From assembly GCF_014201415.1 (NCBI RefSeq), contig NZ_JACHEH010000006.1, positions 1 to 64,000 on the forward strand: a DNA stretch of 64,000 bases. Direction: 5' to 3'. The DNA is from Chelatococcus composti (GTDB lineage Bacteria; Pseudomonadota; Alphaproteobacteria; Rhizobiales; Beijerinckiaceae). Numbering within the stretch: position 1 is the first letter of the stretch; the number at the start of each line of letters is the position of its first letter. A model generated the notes under the pieces. It was given only the letters and a program-made list of their open reading frames with translations, did no database searches and had not been told where the DNA came from. Of this stretch, positions 54,158-63,192 are shown piece after piece. Made by a program: the position numbers and the translations under genes.

Positions 54158-54303
54158 GTCCTTCACCCTTGTGCGGGTTCTGCCCCCTGCCGTTGACACG
54201 GAGGGGGGCTCCCGTCATCTATACGCGCCTTTTGCGTGCTTGGCGTCCGGCTTCTGGTCGCTGTAGCACCTCCCGTCGTCCTGTAAATGGTGTCAGTTTT
54301 GCC

Positions 54304-55542
54304 ATGGCCCGTCTGGTGATGAAGTTCGGCGGCACGTCCGTCGCCAATATTGAACGCATCCGCAACGTGGCCAGGCACGTCAAACGCGAGGTGGACGCCG
54401 GCCATCAGGTGGCGGTCGTCGTCTCGGCCATGGCTGGCAAGACGAACGAGCTGGTCGGCTGGTGCCGCGAGGCCGCGGCCCTGCACGATGCGCGCGAATA
54501 TGACGCGGTCGTCGCCTCCGGTGAACAGGTGACGGCGGGGCTTCTCGCCATTGTTCTGCAGGACATGGGCATCTGGGCCCGTTCCTGGCAGGGCTGGCAG
54601 ATCCCTATCCTGACCGACGGCGCCCACGGCGCTGCGCGAATCATCGGTGTCGACGGCTCGCGCATCATCCAGCACTTCGAGGAGCGCAACGAGGTTGCCG
54701 TGGTCACCGGCTTCCAGGGCATCCATCAGCCGACGAACCGCATCACGACGCTCGGCCGTGGCGGCTCGGACACGAGCGCGGTGGCGCTCGCCGCCGCCAT
54801 CCACGCCGACCGTTGCGATATCTACACCGACGTCGACGGCGTCTACACGACCGACCCGCGCATCGTGCCCCAGGCCCGGCGCCTCGACCGCGTCTCCTTC
54901 GAGGAAATGCTGGAGATGGCCTCGCTCGGCGCCAAGGTGCTGCAGGTGCGCTCGGTCGAGCTCGCCATGACACACAACGTGAAGACTTTCGTGCGTTCCA
55001 GCTTCGACGATCCCGCCGATCCCAAGCCGGGCACGTTGATCTGTGACGAGGAGGATATCGTGGAACAGCAGATCGTCACCGGGATCGCCTTTTCCAAGGA
55101 CGAGGCCCAGATCACGCTCCGGCGCGTCGCCGACAAGCCCGGCGTGGCCGCTGCGATCTTCGTGCCGCTGGCGGAAGCCAACATCAACGTCGACATGATC
55201 ATCCAGGTCGTCTCCGATGACACGACGACGACCGACATCACCTTCACCGTGCCGGCCGCCGACTACGAGCGCGCCAGGACCATCCTCGAGAAGGCGCGCG
55301 AGGAGATCGGCTTCGCCACGCTGCAGGGCGCAACCGACGTGGTAAAGGTCTCCGCCATCGGCGTCGGCATGCGCAGTCACGCAGGCGTCGCCGCGAGGGC
55401 GTTCAAGGCGCTGGCTGAGAAGGGCATCAACATCCGTGCCATCACCACCTCGGAGATCAAGTTCTCGGTGCTGATCGACGCGGCCTACACCGAGCTTGCC
55501 GTGCGCACGCTGCATTCGCTCTACGGCCTCGACAAGGCGTAA
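54304..55542 (+). CDS. lysC: Aspartate kinase
   Basis: First enzyme of the aspartate family, phosphorylating L-aspartate; 412 residues. KFGGTS at residues 7-12, TTLGRGGSDTSAVALAAA, YTDVDGVYTTDPRIVP, then two ACT domains in the C-terminal third (for example ITLRRVADKPGVAAAIFVPLAEANINVDM), expected to sense lysine/threonine. TTGACA at 54193-54198 upstream is a -35 candidate without a well-spaced -10. In related genomes lysC is followed directly by ptsP; here 1.7 kb of other sequence intervenes. Confidence 0.97.
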   Translation: MARLVMKFGGTSVANIERIRNVARHVKREVDAGHQVAVVVSAMAGKTNELVGWCREAAALHDAREYDAVVASGEQVTAGLLAIVLQDMGIWARSWQGWQIPILTDGAHGAARIIGVDGSRIIQHFEERNEVAVVTGFQGIHQPTNRITTLGRGGSDTSAVALAAAIHADRCDIYTDVDGVYTTDPRIVPQARRLDRVSFEEMLEMASLGAKVLQVRSVELAMTHNVKTFVRSSFDDPADPKPGTLICDEEDIVEQQIVTGIAFSKDEAQITLRRVADKPGVAAAIFVPLAEANINVDMIIQVVSDDTTTTDITFTVPAADYERARTILEKAREEIGFATLQGATDVVKVSAIGVGMRSHAGVAARAFKALAEKGINIRAITTSEIKFSVLIDAAYTELAVRTLHSLYGLDKA

Positions 55543-55901
55543 GTGGAAGAAGCCCGGCAGCCGGGCTGCCGGGTTCGCAGGCGCTGGGCTGTGGCGGCGC
55601 GGGATACCTCGCATCGCCGCAGGTCGCTGATCAGCATGACAGCCCCGTGTACCAGCGCCGATCGCGCATTGTGTCGAGGTTTCGGAAGAACTCGCTTGTC
55701 CCGGGCCAACAGTTCCGCCTCCGTCGGTCTTCTCGGGCCCTTCGTCAGACCGTACGCCATATCCAGGTCATAGGCGCCCAGCCCCTTGGGGCCGGTGTGG
55801 CGCTTGTTTTCCGGATCCGTCACGACTCTGTACTTGTTGCCGCGATGCGGCACCGCTTTCTTGCGGAAGGTTTCCTCTTTATCGGCCGCGCCGCTTCGCA
55901 T
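55521..55901 (-). CDS. Hypothetical protein, doubtful
   Basis: 126-codon frame on the minus strand, overlapping the lysC 3' end by 22 bp. The first 75 residues look protein-like (KYRVVTDPENKRHTGPKGLGAYDLD, then GPRRPTEAELLARDK), whereas the rest is arginine-rich and runs over the lysC downstream hairpin, so the real gene may be a truncated remnant. No good ribosome binding site is seen. Not recognised. Confidence 0.35.
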   Translation of the reverse strand: MRSGAADKEETFRKKAVPHRGNKYRVVTDPENKRHTGPKGLGAYDLDMAYGLTKGPRRPTEAELLARDKRVLPKPRHNARSALVHGAVMLISDLRRCEVSRAATAQRLRTRQPGCRASSTYALSRP

Positions 55902-56179
55902 CTACCAAGAAGTATAATTTGCTGATACAACAGAGTTATATCGACCATCCTAATTTCCTCTACTACACGAAGTGCCGAAATACAACTGACATATTTTTCT
56001 GATATTCACCGACATTGGTAGAATTCATAATTCGGAACCCGGCCGGTGTGAAGTCGCCATGCAGACGCCACGAGCCGAATGCCCGACATTGCTGCCCGGC
56101 GCAGTTTTCGGGTGGGTCAAACCGCCCGCCGTAGTAATGTGCGCGGCCGCTGCACGCAGCGGTCCGCGGAGCACGAGGC
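55543..56179. other. AT-rich, foreign-looking stretch between lysC and the EamA gene
   Basis: From about 55900 to 56050 the composition drops sharply (many AT tracts such as AAGTATAATTTGCTGATAC), unlike the flanking DNA. Apart from the doubtful reverse frame no gene is seen. Several TATAAT-like hexamers could serve as promoters. It probably marks the edge of inserted DNA. No inverted terminal repeats or attachment-site duplication were found by eye. Confidence 0.5.
55551..55567 (+). terminator. Hairpin directly after lysC
   Basis: AGCCCGG (55551-55557), loop CAG, CCGGGCT (55561-55567), starting 9 bp after the lysC stop. Perfect seven-pair stem without a clear T-tract. Confidence 0.45.
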
Positions 56180-57106
56180 ATGACAACCCCACGCAGCCAG
56201 TCCATGGGATCCGCCGAATGGGCGATGCTCATCGCCCTCTCCATCCTGTGGGGCGGCTCGTTCCTCTTCATCGGCATTGCCGTCAAGGCGGTGCCGCCGC
56301 TCACCATCGTCCTCGCCCGGGTGGGCATCGCGGCCCTTGCGCTCAACCTCGTCCTGCGCCTGTCGGGCCAACGCCTGCCGCTCGACGGCCGCGTCTGGGC
56401 GGCCTTCGCCGTTATGGGCTTTCTCAACAACCTCATCCCATTCAGCCTCATCGTCTGGGGACAGGCGCGCATACCGAGCGGCGTCGCCTCCGTGCTCAAC
56501 GCCATGACGCCGGTCTTCACCGTCATCGTCGCCCACTTCTTGACCAGCGACGAGAAGCTGACGGGCAACCGGCTGGCCGGCGTCGCGCTCGGCCTTGCAG
56601 GCGTTGCCGTGATGATCGGGCCGGCCGCGCTGGCCGGGGCGGGCGCCGACGTGATCGGCGCCTTCGCCGTCCTGCTCGCGGCCCTGTCCTATGCCTTCTC
56701 CGGCATCTACGGCCGCCGCTTCCGCGGCTTCCGGCTGAGTCCGCTCGTCGTCGCCACTGGCCAGCTCACGGCGACGACGATGATGATGGCCCCGCTCGCC
56801 CTGGTGGTGGAGCAGCCGTGGACGCTGACGGCCCCGGGCCCCGGGCCCGTGGCAGCCATCGTCGCGCTGGCACTCGCCTCCACCGCCCTCGCCTACATCC
56901 TCTTCTTCCGCATCCTTACTGCGGCCGGAGCGGTCAACCTGTCGCTGGTGACGCTGCTCATCCCGGTGAGTGCCGTCCTTTTCGGTGCCGCCTTCCTGGG
57001 CGAGACTATCGCGATGCGGCAGCTTGCCGGAATGGGGCTCATCGGCCTCGGCCTGCTGGCCATCGACGGGCGTCTCTTTGCCGCCATGAGGCGGTCCCCC
57101 GCGTGA
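56180..57106 (+). CDS. EamA-family (DMT) transporter
   Basis: 308-residue ten-helix exporter-like protein of the EamA family. First helix MLIALSILWGGSFLFIGIAV with the WGG motif, then NNLIPFSLIVWGQARIPSGVASVLNAMTPVFTV, the classic end of repeat 1, and a second repeat ending LIPVSAVLFGAAFLGETI. Substrate unknown. It sits downstream of the AT-rich stretch and separates lysC from ptsP, so it may have arrived with that DNA, though its own base composition is similar to the chromosome. Confidence 0.9.
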   Translation: MTTPRSQSMGSAEWAMLIALSILWGGSFLFIGIAVKAVPPLTIVLARVGIAALALNLVLRLSGQRLPLDGRVWAAFAVMGFLNNLIPFSLIVWGQARIPSGVASVLNAMTPVFTVIVAHFLTSDEKLTGNRLAGVALGLAGVAVMIGPAALAGAGADVIGAFAVLLAALSYAFSGIYGRRFRGFRLSPLVVATGQLTATTMMMAPLALVVEQPWTLTAPGPGPVAAIVALALASTALAYILFFRILTAAGAVNLSLVTLLIPVSAVLFGAAFLGETIAMRQLAGMGLIGLGLLAIDGRLFAAMRRSPA

Positions 57107-57147
57107 AAGGGCGGGAAGGAAATCCGCACCCATATACGAACGGCGGC

Positions 57148-57177
57148 TTGCGGGTGCGGCAAGACCTTGGTTATACG
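57148..57177 (+). promoter_or_regulatory. Candidate promoter of ptsP
   Basis: TTGCGG (57148-57153), 18-bp spacer, TATACG (57172-57177), about 95 bp before the ptsP start. Four of six matches at each box. Confidence 0.35.
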
Positions 57178-57269
57178 GCTAGTCGAAGCTGTCGCCGGAG
57201 TCGAGCATCGGCACCGGCCGACGAAATTGGAACGGGCCGTGTCCGCGGCCCGATGACGGGAACCGGCTG

Positions 57270-59534
57270 ATGCGAGGCGCTCTCGGTGGCCCGCGCGTTC
57301 TCCTGCGCCGCCTCCGCGAGGTCATGGCGGAGCCGGTCCACGCGCAGGAGAAGCTCGACAGGATCGTCACCCAGATCGCTGCCAACATGGTGGCGGAGGT
57401 GTGCTCGGTCTACGTCATGCGCGCCGACGGCGTGCTGGAGCTGTACGCGACCGAGGGCCTGAATCGCGAGGCAGTGCACCTGACGGCCATGCGCGCTGAC
57501 GAGGGCCTTGTCGGCCTCATTGCCCGCGAGGCCGAGCCGCTGGCCCTCTCCGACGCCCAGTCGCACCCCGCCTTCAGCTACCGCCCGGAGACAGGCGAAG
57601 AGATCTACCACGCCTTCCTCGGCGTGCCGATCCTGCGGGCGGGCAACACGCTCGGCGTGCTCGTGGTGCAGAACCGGGCCCACCGTGTCTACAGCGAGGA
57701 AGAGATCGAGGCGCTGCAGACGACGGCGATGGTGCTTGCCGAGCTGATCGCCTCGGGCGAGCTGCAGGCCATCGCGCCGCCCGGCGCGGACATCGCCATC
57801 CGCCGGCCGCTGCATCAGCGCGGCGTGAGCCTCGCCGACGGTGTCGGTCTCGGCCACGTGGTGCTGCACGAGCCGCGCGTCGTGGTGAAGAACCTCATCG
57901 CCGAGGACGTGCAGCGGGAGGTGCAGCGCCTCGAGGATGCCATTGCCGCCATGCGCGCGGCCATCGACAAGCTCATCGAGCGCGGCGACGTCGCGCACCA
58001 CGGCGAGCATCGCGACGTGCTCGAGACGGTGCGCATGTTCGCCAACGACCAGGGCTGGCTGCGCCGCATCCGTGAGGCGGTGCTGACCGGCCTCACGGCC
58101 GAGGCAGCCGTTGAGCGCGTGCAGTCGGACACGCGCGCCCGCCTCCTGCGCCAGACCGACCCCTATCTGCGCGAGCGCCTGCACGATCTCGACGATCTCG
58201 CCAACCGGCTGCTGCACACACTGGCCGGCACCGAGCTGGCGACGAGGCGAGAGGATCTGCCGGAAAACGCCATCCTCGTTGCCCGCTCCATGGGGCCGGC
58301 GGCGCTCCTCGACTACGACAGGTCACGCCTCAGAGGCGTCATCCTGGAGGAAGGCGGGCCGACAAGCCACATCGCCATCGTCGCCAGGGCGCTCGGCATC
58401 CCTGCCGTCGGCGAGGTCGAGAACATTACGAGCCTCGTCGAGCAGGGTGACCCCATCATCGTCGACGGCGGCGCAGGCGAGGTGCAGATCCGGCCGGCGC
58501 CGGACGTCGAGGCCGCCTATGCGGAGAAGGCGCGGCTGCGCGCCCGCCGGCAGGAACAGTACCGCCGCCTGCGGGATTTGCCGAGCCGCACGCGCGACGG
58601 CGTCACGATCGACCTGCACATCAACGCCGGCCTCCTCGTCGACATGTCGCACCTGGCGGAGACGAACGCGGCCGGCATCGGGCTGTTCCGCACCGAGATC
58701 CAGTTCATGGTGGCCCAGCGCCTGCCGACGACTGGCGAGCAGTACGCCCTCTATGCAAGCGTGCTCGAGGCGGCGCGGGGCCTGCCCGTCACCTTCCGCA
58801 CGCTCGATATCGGCGGCGACAAGGTGCTGCCCTACATGGAAAAGGTGGAGGAGGAGAACCCGGCGCTCGGGTGGCGGGCCATCCGCATCGGCCTCGACAG
58901 GCCGGGCCTGCTGCGCTCGCAGGTGCGCGCGCTGCTGCGCGCCGGCGCGGGACACCACCTCAGGATCATGTTCCCGATGGTCGCGACCGTCGAGGAATTC
59001 GAAAGCGCCAAGGCCATCGTGGCGCGCGAGGAGGCGCATCTTGCCCGCCACGGCCACCCGCCGCCGGCCTCGCTGTCGCTCGGCGTCATGGTGGAGGTGC
59101 CCTCGCTTCTCTTCCACCTCGACGAGATCGCCAGGCGGGTCGACTTCATGTCGGTCGGCTCCAACGACCTGCTGCAGTTCCTCTTTGCCGCCGATCGCGA
59201 GAACCGCCAGGTTGCCGGACGGTTCGACCCGCTGAGCCGGCCCGCGCTGCGTGCGCTGAGGCTCATCGCCGAGCGCGCCGAAGCAGTGGGCTGCCCCGTC
59301 ACCCTCTGCGGCGAGATCGGCGGACGGCCGCTGGAAGCCATGGCGCTCATCGGGCTCGGCTACCGGCGCCTGTCGATGTCGCCTTCCGCGCTGGGGCCCG
59401 TGAAGGCAATGGTGCTCAAGCTCGATGCCGGCGCCATCACGGCCGAGATGGAGCGTCTGCTCGCGCAGGACGGCGAACTGTCCGTGCGCAACGCGCTCCA
59501 GCGATTCGCCGAGGCCAACGACATCCCGTTGTAG
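57270..59534 (+). CDS. ptsP: Phosphoenolpyruvate-protein phosphotransferase PtsP (EI-Ntr)
   Basis: First component of the nitrogen phosphotransferase system; passes phosphate from PEP to NPr (PtsO). 754 residues: N-terminal GAF domain (about residues 20-165, ITQ... LGVPILRAGNTLGVLVVQN), then enzyme I-type domains with phospho-His367 in GGPTSHIAIVARAL, the PEP-binding GIGLFRTEIQFM, and the C-terminal barrel (SVGSNDLLQF, TLCGEIGG). It starts the ptsP-prfA-prmC-DUF4167-clpB series that is common in Hyphomicrobiales. Start at 57270 is preceded by only a weak site. Confidence 0.96.
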   Translation: MRGALGGPRVLLRRLREVMAEPVHAQEKLDRIVTQIAANMVAEVCSVYVMRADGVLELYATEGLNREAVHLTAMRADEGLVGLIAREAEPLALSDAQSHPAFSYRPETGEEIYHAFLGVPILRAGNTLGVLVVQNRAHRVYSEEEIEALQTTAMVLAELIASGELQAIAPPGADIAIRRPLHQRGVSLADGVGLGHVVLHEPRVVVKNLIAEDVQREVQRLEDAIAAMRAAIDKLIERGDVAHHGEHRDVLETVRMFANDQGWLRRIREAVLTGLTAEAAVERVQSDTRARLLRQTDPYLRERLHDLDDLANRLLHTLAGTELATRREDLPENAILVARSMGPAALLDYDRSRLRGVILEEGGPTSHIAIVARALGIPAVGEVENITSLVEQGDPIIVDGGAGEVQIRPAPDVEAAYAEKARLRARRQEQYRRLRDLPSRTRDGVTIDLHINAGLLVDMSHLAETNAAGIGLFRTEIQFMVAQRLPTTGEQYALYASVLEAARGLPVTFRTLDIGGDKVLPYMEKVEEENPALGWRAIRIGLDRPGLLRSQVRALLRAGAGHHLRIMFPMVATVEEFESAKAIVAREEAHLARHGHPPPASLSLGVMVEVPSLLFHLDEIARRVDFMSVGSNDLLQFLFAADRENRQVAGRFDPLSRPALRALRLIAERAEAVGCPVTLCGEIGGRPLEAMALIGLGYRRLSMSPSALGPVKAMVLKLDAGAITAEMERLLAQDGELSVRNALQRFAEANDIPL

Positions 59535-59615
59535 CGACGCTGTCGCTCATCCCGGTTCCATGGCGGCCGGCCGAGCGACGGCCGCCGCATCGCACTGCCG
59601 CATTCCAGAAGAGCC

Positions 59616-60707
59616 ATGTCCGAGAACACCTTCACACCGCCGCGCGAGCGGCTCGACGCCATCAGGGCGCGGCGTGACATCGTCTCCGCGACGCTGGCGG
59701 CCGGCGCCGGGGCGGACGATTTCGTGGCCCTGTCGCGCGAGCTGTCGGAGCTCGATCCGGTCGTCGCGGCCATCGACGCCTTCGAGGGCGCGCAAAAGAA
59801 CCTCGACGAGATCACGGCCCTCCTCGACGACCCCGCCACGGATGCCGAGATGCGCGCCCTTGCGGAGGAGGAGCTGCCCCAGGCCCGCAAGGCGGTGGAC
59901 GAGGCGGCACATGCCCTCAAGCTGATGCTGCTGCCGAAGGACGAGGCCGACGAGAAAAGCGCCATCCTCGAGATCCGAGCCGGCACCGGCGGCGATGAGG
60001 CGGCCCTCTTCGCGGGTGATCTCTTCCGCATGTACAGTCGCTACGCCGACCTCAAGGGCTGGAGCGTCGAGATCCTGTCACAGAGCGAGGGCACCGTCGG
60101 CGGCTACAAGGAAATCATCGCCCAGGTGAAGGGCCGTGGCGTCTTCGCCCGGCTCAAGTTCGAATCCGGGGTGCACCGCGTGCAGCGTGTGCCGGAGACG
60201 GAGGCTTCGGGCCGTATCCACACCTCCGCCGCCACCGTCGCCGTGCTGCCGGAGGCGGGGGAGGTCGACTTCGCCCTCGACGAGAACGACCTCAGGATCG
60301 ACACCATGCGTGCCGGAGGCGCCGGCGGCCAGCACGTCAACAAGACGGAATCGGCCGTGCGCATCACGCACCTGCCGACCGGCATCGTCGTCGTCGTACA
60401 GGACGAGCGCTCCCAGCACCGCAACCGCGCCAAGGCCATGGCGCTGCTGCGCTCCCGCCTCTACGATGCCGAGCGCCAACGCAAGGATGCCGAACGCGCG
60501 GCCGACAGGCGGGCGCAGGTCGGCTCCGGCGACCGCTCGGAGCGCATCCGCACCTACAACTTCCCCCAGGGGCGCGTCACCGACCACCGCATCGGCCTCA
60601 CCCTCTACAAGCTCGACGAGGTGATGATGGGCACGGCCCTCGACGAGGTGATCGACGCCCTCGTCACCGAGCACCAGGCGGCGCAGCTCGCCGCGCAGGA
60701 GGGGTGA
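59616..60707 (+). CDS. prfA: Peptide chain release factor 1
   Basis: Recognises UAA and UAG stop codons and releases the peptide. 363 residues; the GGQ motif at 237-239 ([18 protein letters not shown]) and the codon-recognition region around residue 185-195 ([17 protein letters not shown], with PET matching the PxT tripeptide) are present. Gln239 is the residue methylated by PrmC, which is encoded just downstream (10-bp gap). Confidence 0.97.
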   Translation: MSENTFTPPRERLDAIRARRDIVSATLAAGAGADDFVALSRELSELDPVVAAIDAFEGAQKNLDEITALLDDPATDAEMRALAEEELPQARKAVDEAAHALKLMLLPKDEADEKSAILEIRAGTGGDEAALFAGDLFRMYSRYADLKGWSVEILSQSEGTVGGYKEIIAQVKGRGVFARLKFESGVHRVQRVPETEASGRIHTSAATVAVLPEAGEVDFALDENDLRIDTMRAGGAGGQHVNKTESAVRITHLPTGIVVVVQDERSQHRNRAKAMALLRSRLYDAERQRKDAERAADRRAQVGSGDRSERIRTYNFPQGRVTDHRIGLTLYKLDEVMMGTALDEVIDALVTEHQAAQLAAQEG

Positions 60708-60717
60708 TCCGACCGTC

Positions 60718-61602
60718 GTGCCCAGCGCTGCCCCGCCCCTGACGCCCTCGACGATACGCGCCGACGCCCTGCGGCAATTGCGCGCGGCCCTTGCCGCGGC
60801 CGGCATCGACAGCCCCGCGCTCGACGCGCGCCTGCTCCTGCTCGCGGCACTCGACATCAGCAGCGCCGAACTCGCCGGCCTGCCCGAGGCGCCGCTCGGC
60901 GAGGAGGGTGCGTCACGCCTTGCGGGCTTCGCGGCCCGGCGGCTCGCCCGCGAGCCGGTGGCGCGCATTCTCGGCGAGCGGGAGTTCTGGGGCCTTCCCT
61001 TCCGGCTGTCCCCCGCGACGCTTGAGCCGAGGCCGGACACCGAAACGCTCGTCGAGGCCGTGCTGAAGACGCTCCGGAGGCGCGGCCACGCCGACTGGCC
61101 GCTCACCATCGTCGACGTGGGCACCGGCACAGGCTGCATCCTCGCTGCGCTGCTGCACGAGCTGCCCCAGGCGACAGGCCTCGGCATAGACCGCGCCCCG
61201 GAAGCGGCGCGGACGGCCCGCGACAACGCCGGACGCCTCGGCCTTGCCGCGCGTGCGCATTTCATCGTCGGCGACTGGTCAACGGCCGTTGCCGGGCCGG
61301 TCGACGTGCTCGTCTCGAACCCGCCCTACATCGAAAGCGACCTTATCCGGACGCTCGCGCCGGAGGTGCGGCGATACGATCCGCTCCTTGCCCTCGACGG
61401 CGGCCCCGACGGGCTTGATGCCTATCGCGCCCTGGCTGCGGACGCGCGGCGCCTGCTCGCCCCCGGCGGCCTTGCGGCGCTCGAGGTGGGCGAAGGGCAG
61501 GCCGATGCCGTTGCGGGCCTCCTCGCCGGCCTCGGCCCAGTCTCCATCCATCCCGATCTTGCCGGCATCGACCGTGTCGTCCTCGTTGAGGCCCGCGGCT
61601 GA
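60718..61602 (+). CDS. prmC: Release factor glutamine methyltransferase
   Basis: N5-glutamine methyltransferase that modifies the GGQ motif of RF1/RF2. 294 residues; N-terminal helical substrate-recognition domain (DALRQLRAALAAAGIDSPALDARLLL), RILGEREFWGLPFRLSPATLEPRPDTE, SAM-binding VDVGTGTGCILAALL and catalytic NPPY in VSNPPYIES. GTG start at 60718. Next to its substrate gene prfA, in the same operon. Confidence 0.95.
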   Translation: MPSAAPPLTPSTIRADALRQLRAALAAAGIDSPALDARLLLLAALDISSAELAGLPEAPLGEEGASRLAGFAARRLAREPVARILGEREFWGLPFRLSPATLEPRPDTETLVEAVLKTLRRRGHADWPLTIVDVGTGTGCILAALLHELPQATGLGIDRAPEAARTARDNAGRLGLAARAHFIVGDWSTAVAGPVDVLVSNPPYIESDLIRTLAPEVRRYDPLLALDGGPDGLDAYRALAADARRLLAPGGLAALEVGEGQADAVAGLLAGLGPVSIHPDLAGIDRVVLVEARG

Positions 61603-62034
61603 ACCTGCGGCAACACACTCGCCGGCCGGACACAAAAAACGCTTGGCGCGCACGGTTAAAGCCGCTAGTGTCCCGGCAGGAATCGCGCTCCACGACAAAT
61701 GATCTGGCTTCAAGCCCGGTCGAGGTTGCGACAGCAAGCCTCCGGGTCGGCGCGAACATCAAGTCTTCGGAGTGCCGGGATGCGTCTGCACCTGGCATGA
61801 AGCGTCGGACGGCGAGGCGACGCCGGGTCGGCGCGGCCGGGGAAGTATCCGGAGAGCTCGATCGCCCTCGGATCATTGCCGCTGTTACATGACGTTCTCG
61901 GCTGACAAGCCCTTTTCGGTTCGGCACGCGATCCGAACCAACCGGCTCGCTCAATGCCTCTCGGCGGTTTCCGTTCGGGATGGCTCGCGGCGCCGGAATG
62001 TCATGCGGTTCAGGAAGCCTCAAAGAGACACTAG
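61603..62034 (+). other. Long gap upstream of the DUF4167 gene with a candidate promoter
   Basis: 432 bases without a supported gene. TTGGCG (61643-61648), 17-bp spacer and TAGTGT (61666-61671) form a weak promoter candidate about 365 bp before the start, implying a long leader or a small RNA. Several GC-rich local inverted repeats occur (for example GGTTCGG / CCGAACC around 61919-61941). No known RNA family was recognised. Confidence 0.35.
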
Positions 62035-62916
62035 ATGAGACCAGGTCAGAACAGGCGTATGCGGGGACGCAACCGCAAGGGGCCCAACCCGCTGACGAGA
62101 AGCTACGAGTCCAACGGTCCGGATGTGAAGGTGCGAGGCACCGCCCAGCACATAGCTGAGAAATACACCCAGCTGGCGCGCGACGCCCAGGCTTCCGGCG
62201 ATCCGGTCGCGGCCGAGAATTACTTCCAGCACGCGGAACATTATTTCCGCATCATCGCCGCGGCGCAGGCGCAGCTTCAACAGAACTATGGCGGTTTCCA
62301 GCGCTCCTTCGACGACGAACGCGACGACCTCGATCTCGACGAGACCAACGGTAACGGTTTCGGCTACGGCCAGCAGCCCGCCGTGCACGAGCTGGGCGCG
62401 CCCCAGCCGGACGTCCGCGGCGAGGCCTTCGCCGACGAGGAGGGCGAGAGCAGGGGCGAGCGGCCGCAGCGCCTCGAGCAGCGCGGCCAGCGCGGCGACC
62501 GCCAGATGCGTGCGGAGCGCAGCGAGCGTCATGAGCGCAACGAGCGCCAGGAGCGCCAGGAGCGCAGTGAGCGGCGCGAGCGCGGCCCGCGTCCGGCCTA
62601 TGTGAACGGCAACGCCGGTGGCGAGGACCGCCGCGCCGGGAGCGAGGACAAGGCCGACCTGCCAGCCTTCCTGACCACGCCCGTGCGCACAACCGTCGCC
62701 GCGGCCGAGGCCGAAGAGGCGCCCGCCCCGGCCAGCGAACCGGCGGCCGCCGAGGACACCGCGCCCCGGCGTACGCGCCGGCGCAAGGCCGCTCCGGCGG
62801 AGGAGGCTGCCGGTGAGGGCGCCGAGGCGAGCGCGCCGGCGGATGAGAAGCCCGCGCACACCCGCCGGACCCGCGCCCGCAAGGCGGCGGACGACAAGCT
62901 GCCGGCTGGCGAATAA
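62035..62916 (+). CDS. DUF4167 domain-containing protein
   Basis: 293-residue protein with the N-terminal DUF4167 domain (about residues 1-80: RRMRGRNRKGPNPLTRSYESNGPDVKVRGTAQHI in parts, then QASGDPVAAENYFQHAEHYFRIIAAAQ), common in Hyphomicrobiales, often next to prmC and clpB. The rest is low-complexity: an Arg/Glu tract with ER repeats (about 160-185) followed by an Ala/Pro/Glu-rich tail with basic RRTRRRKAAP and RRTRARKAADD patches. It looks like an RNA- or ribosome-binding disordered protein; function unproven. Confidence 0.9.
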   Translation: MRPGQNRRMRGRNRKGPNPLTRSYESNGPDVKVRGTAQHIAEKYTQLARDAQASGDPVAAENYFQHAEHYFRIIAAAQAQLQQNYGGFQRSFDDERDDLDLDETNGNGFGYGQQPAVHELGAPQPDVRGEAFADEEGESRGERPQRLEQRGQRGDRQMRAERSERHERNERQERQERSERRERGPRPAYVNGNAGGEDRRAGSEDKADLPAFLTTPVRTTVAAAEAEEAPAPASEPAAAEDTAPRRTRRRKAAPAEEAAGEGAEASAPADEKPAHTRRTRARKAADDKLPAGE

Positions 62917-62942
62917 GCCGCGACATTGCAAGGACTTCAAGG

Positions 62943-62972
62943 AAGGCGGGCGCAGGCCCGCCTTTCGCGTTT
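62943..62972 (+). terminator. Rho-independent-type terminator after the DUF4167 gene
   Basis: AAGGCGGGC (62943-62951), loop GCAG, GCCCGCCTT (62956-62964), then TTCGCGTTTC. Nine-pair stem with a short T-rich tail, 26 bp after the stop. Confidence 0.75.
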
Positions 62973-63026
62973 CGGCGCCGCTGCGGCGGTCCTGAAAAAA
63001 GAGCTGCGGCCATCCGGACTCTGCCC

Positions 63027-63056
63027 CTTGATGTGGCCGACGCGCAACACCTACAT
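63027..63056 (+). promoter_or_regulatory. Predicted heat-shock (RpoH/sigma-32) promoter of clpB
   Basis: CCCCTTGAT with CTTGAT at 63027-63032, 17-bp spacer, then CCTACAT (63050-63056). This matches the alphaproteobacterial RpoH pattern CTTG...CYTAT-type and is placed about 140 bp before clpB, a known RpoH target. Confidence 0.55.
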
Positions 63057-63131
63057 GATTGATGCGGCTCAATGACCTGGGCCGCAGCCGTGCCAAGGAT
63101 CGCCGCAACGGGGTCTGAGGCTGGCACTTCA

Positions 63132-63161
63132 TTGAATGGGGGACGCCTTCCCGGGCATTAT
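63132..63161 (+). promoter_or_regulatory. Second, housekeeping-like promoter candidate of clpB
   Basis: TTGAAT (63132-63137), 18-bp spacer, CATTAT (63156-63161), about 30 bp before the start codon. Could give basal expression beside the heat-shock promoter. Confidence 0.35.
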
Positions 63162-63192
63162 CTGGCGGGCGGCGTGGCCTCGAGGAGGTATT

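Noticed and set aside
54193-54225. TTGACA ... TATACG as the lysC promoter
   Set aside because: The spacer would be 21 bp, too long for a normal sigma-70 promoter; only the -35 was kept as a remark.
55963-56568. Minus-strand frame of about 200 codons across the EamA gene start
   Set aside because: Antisense of the transporter gene; starts in the AT-rich block without a ribosome site.
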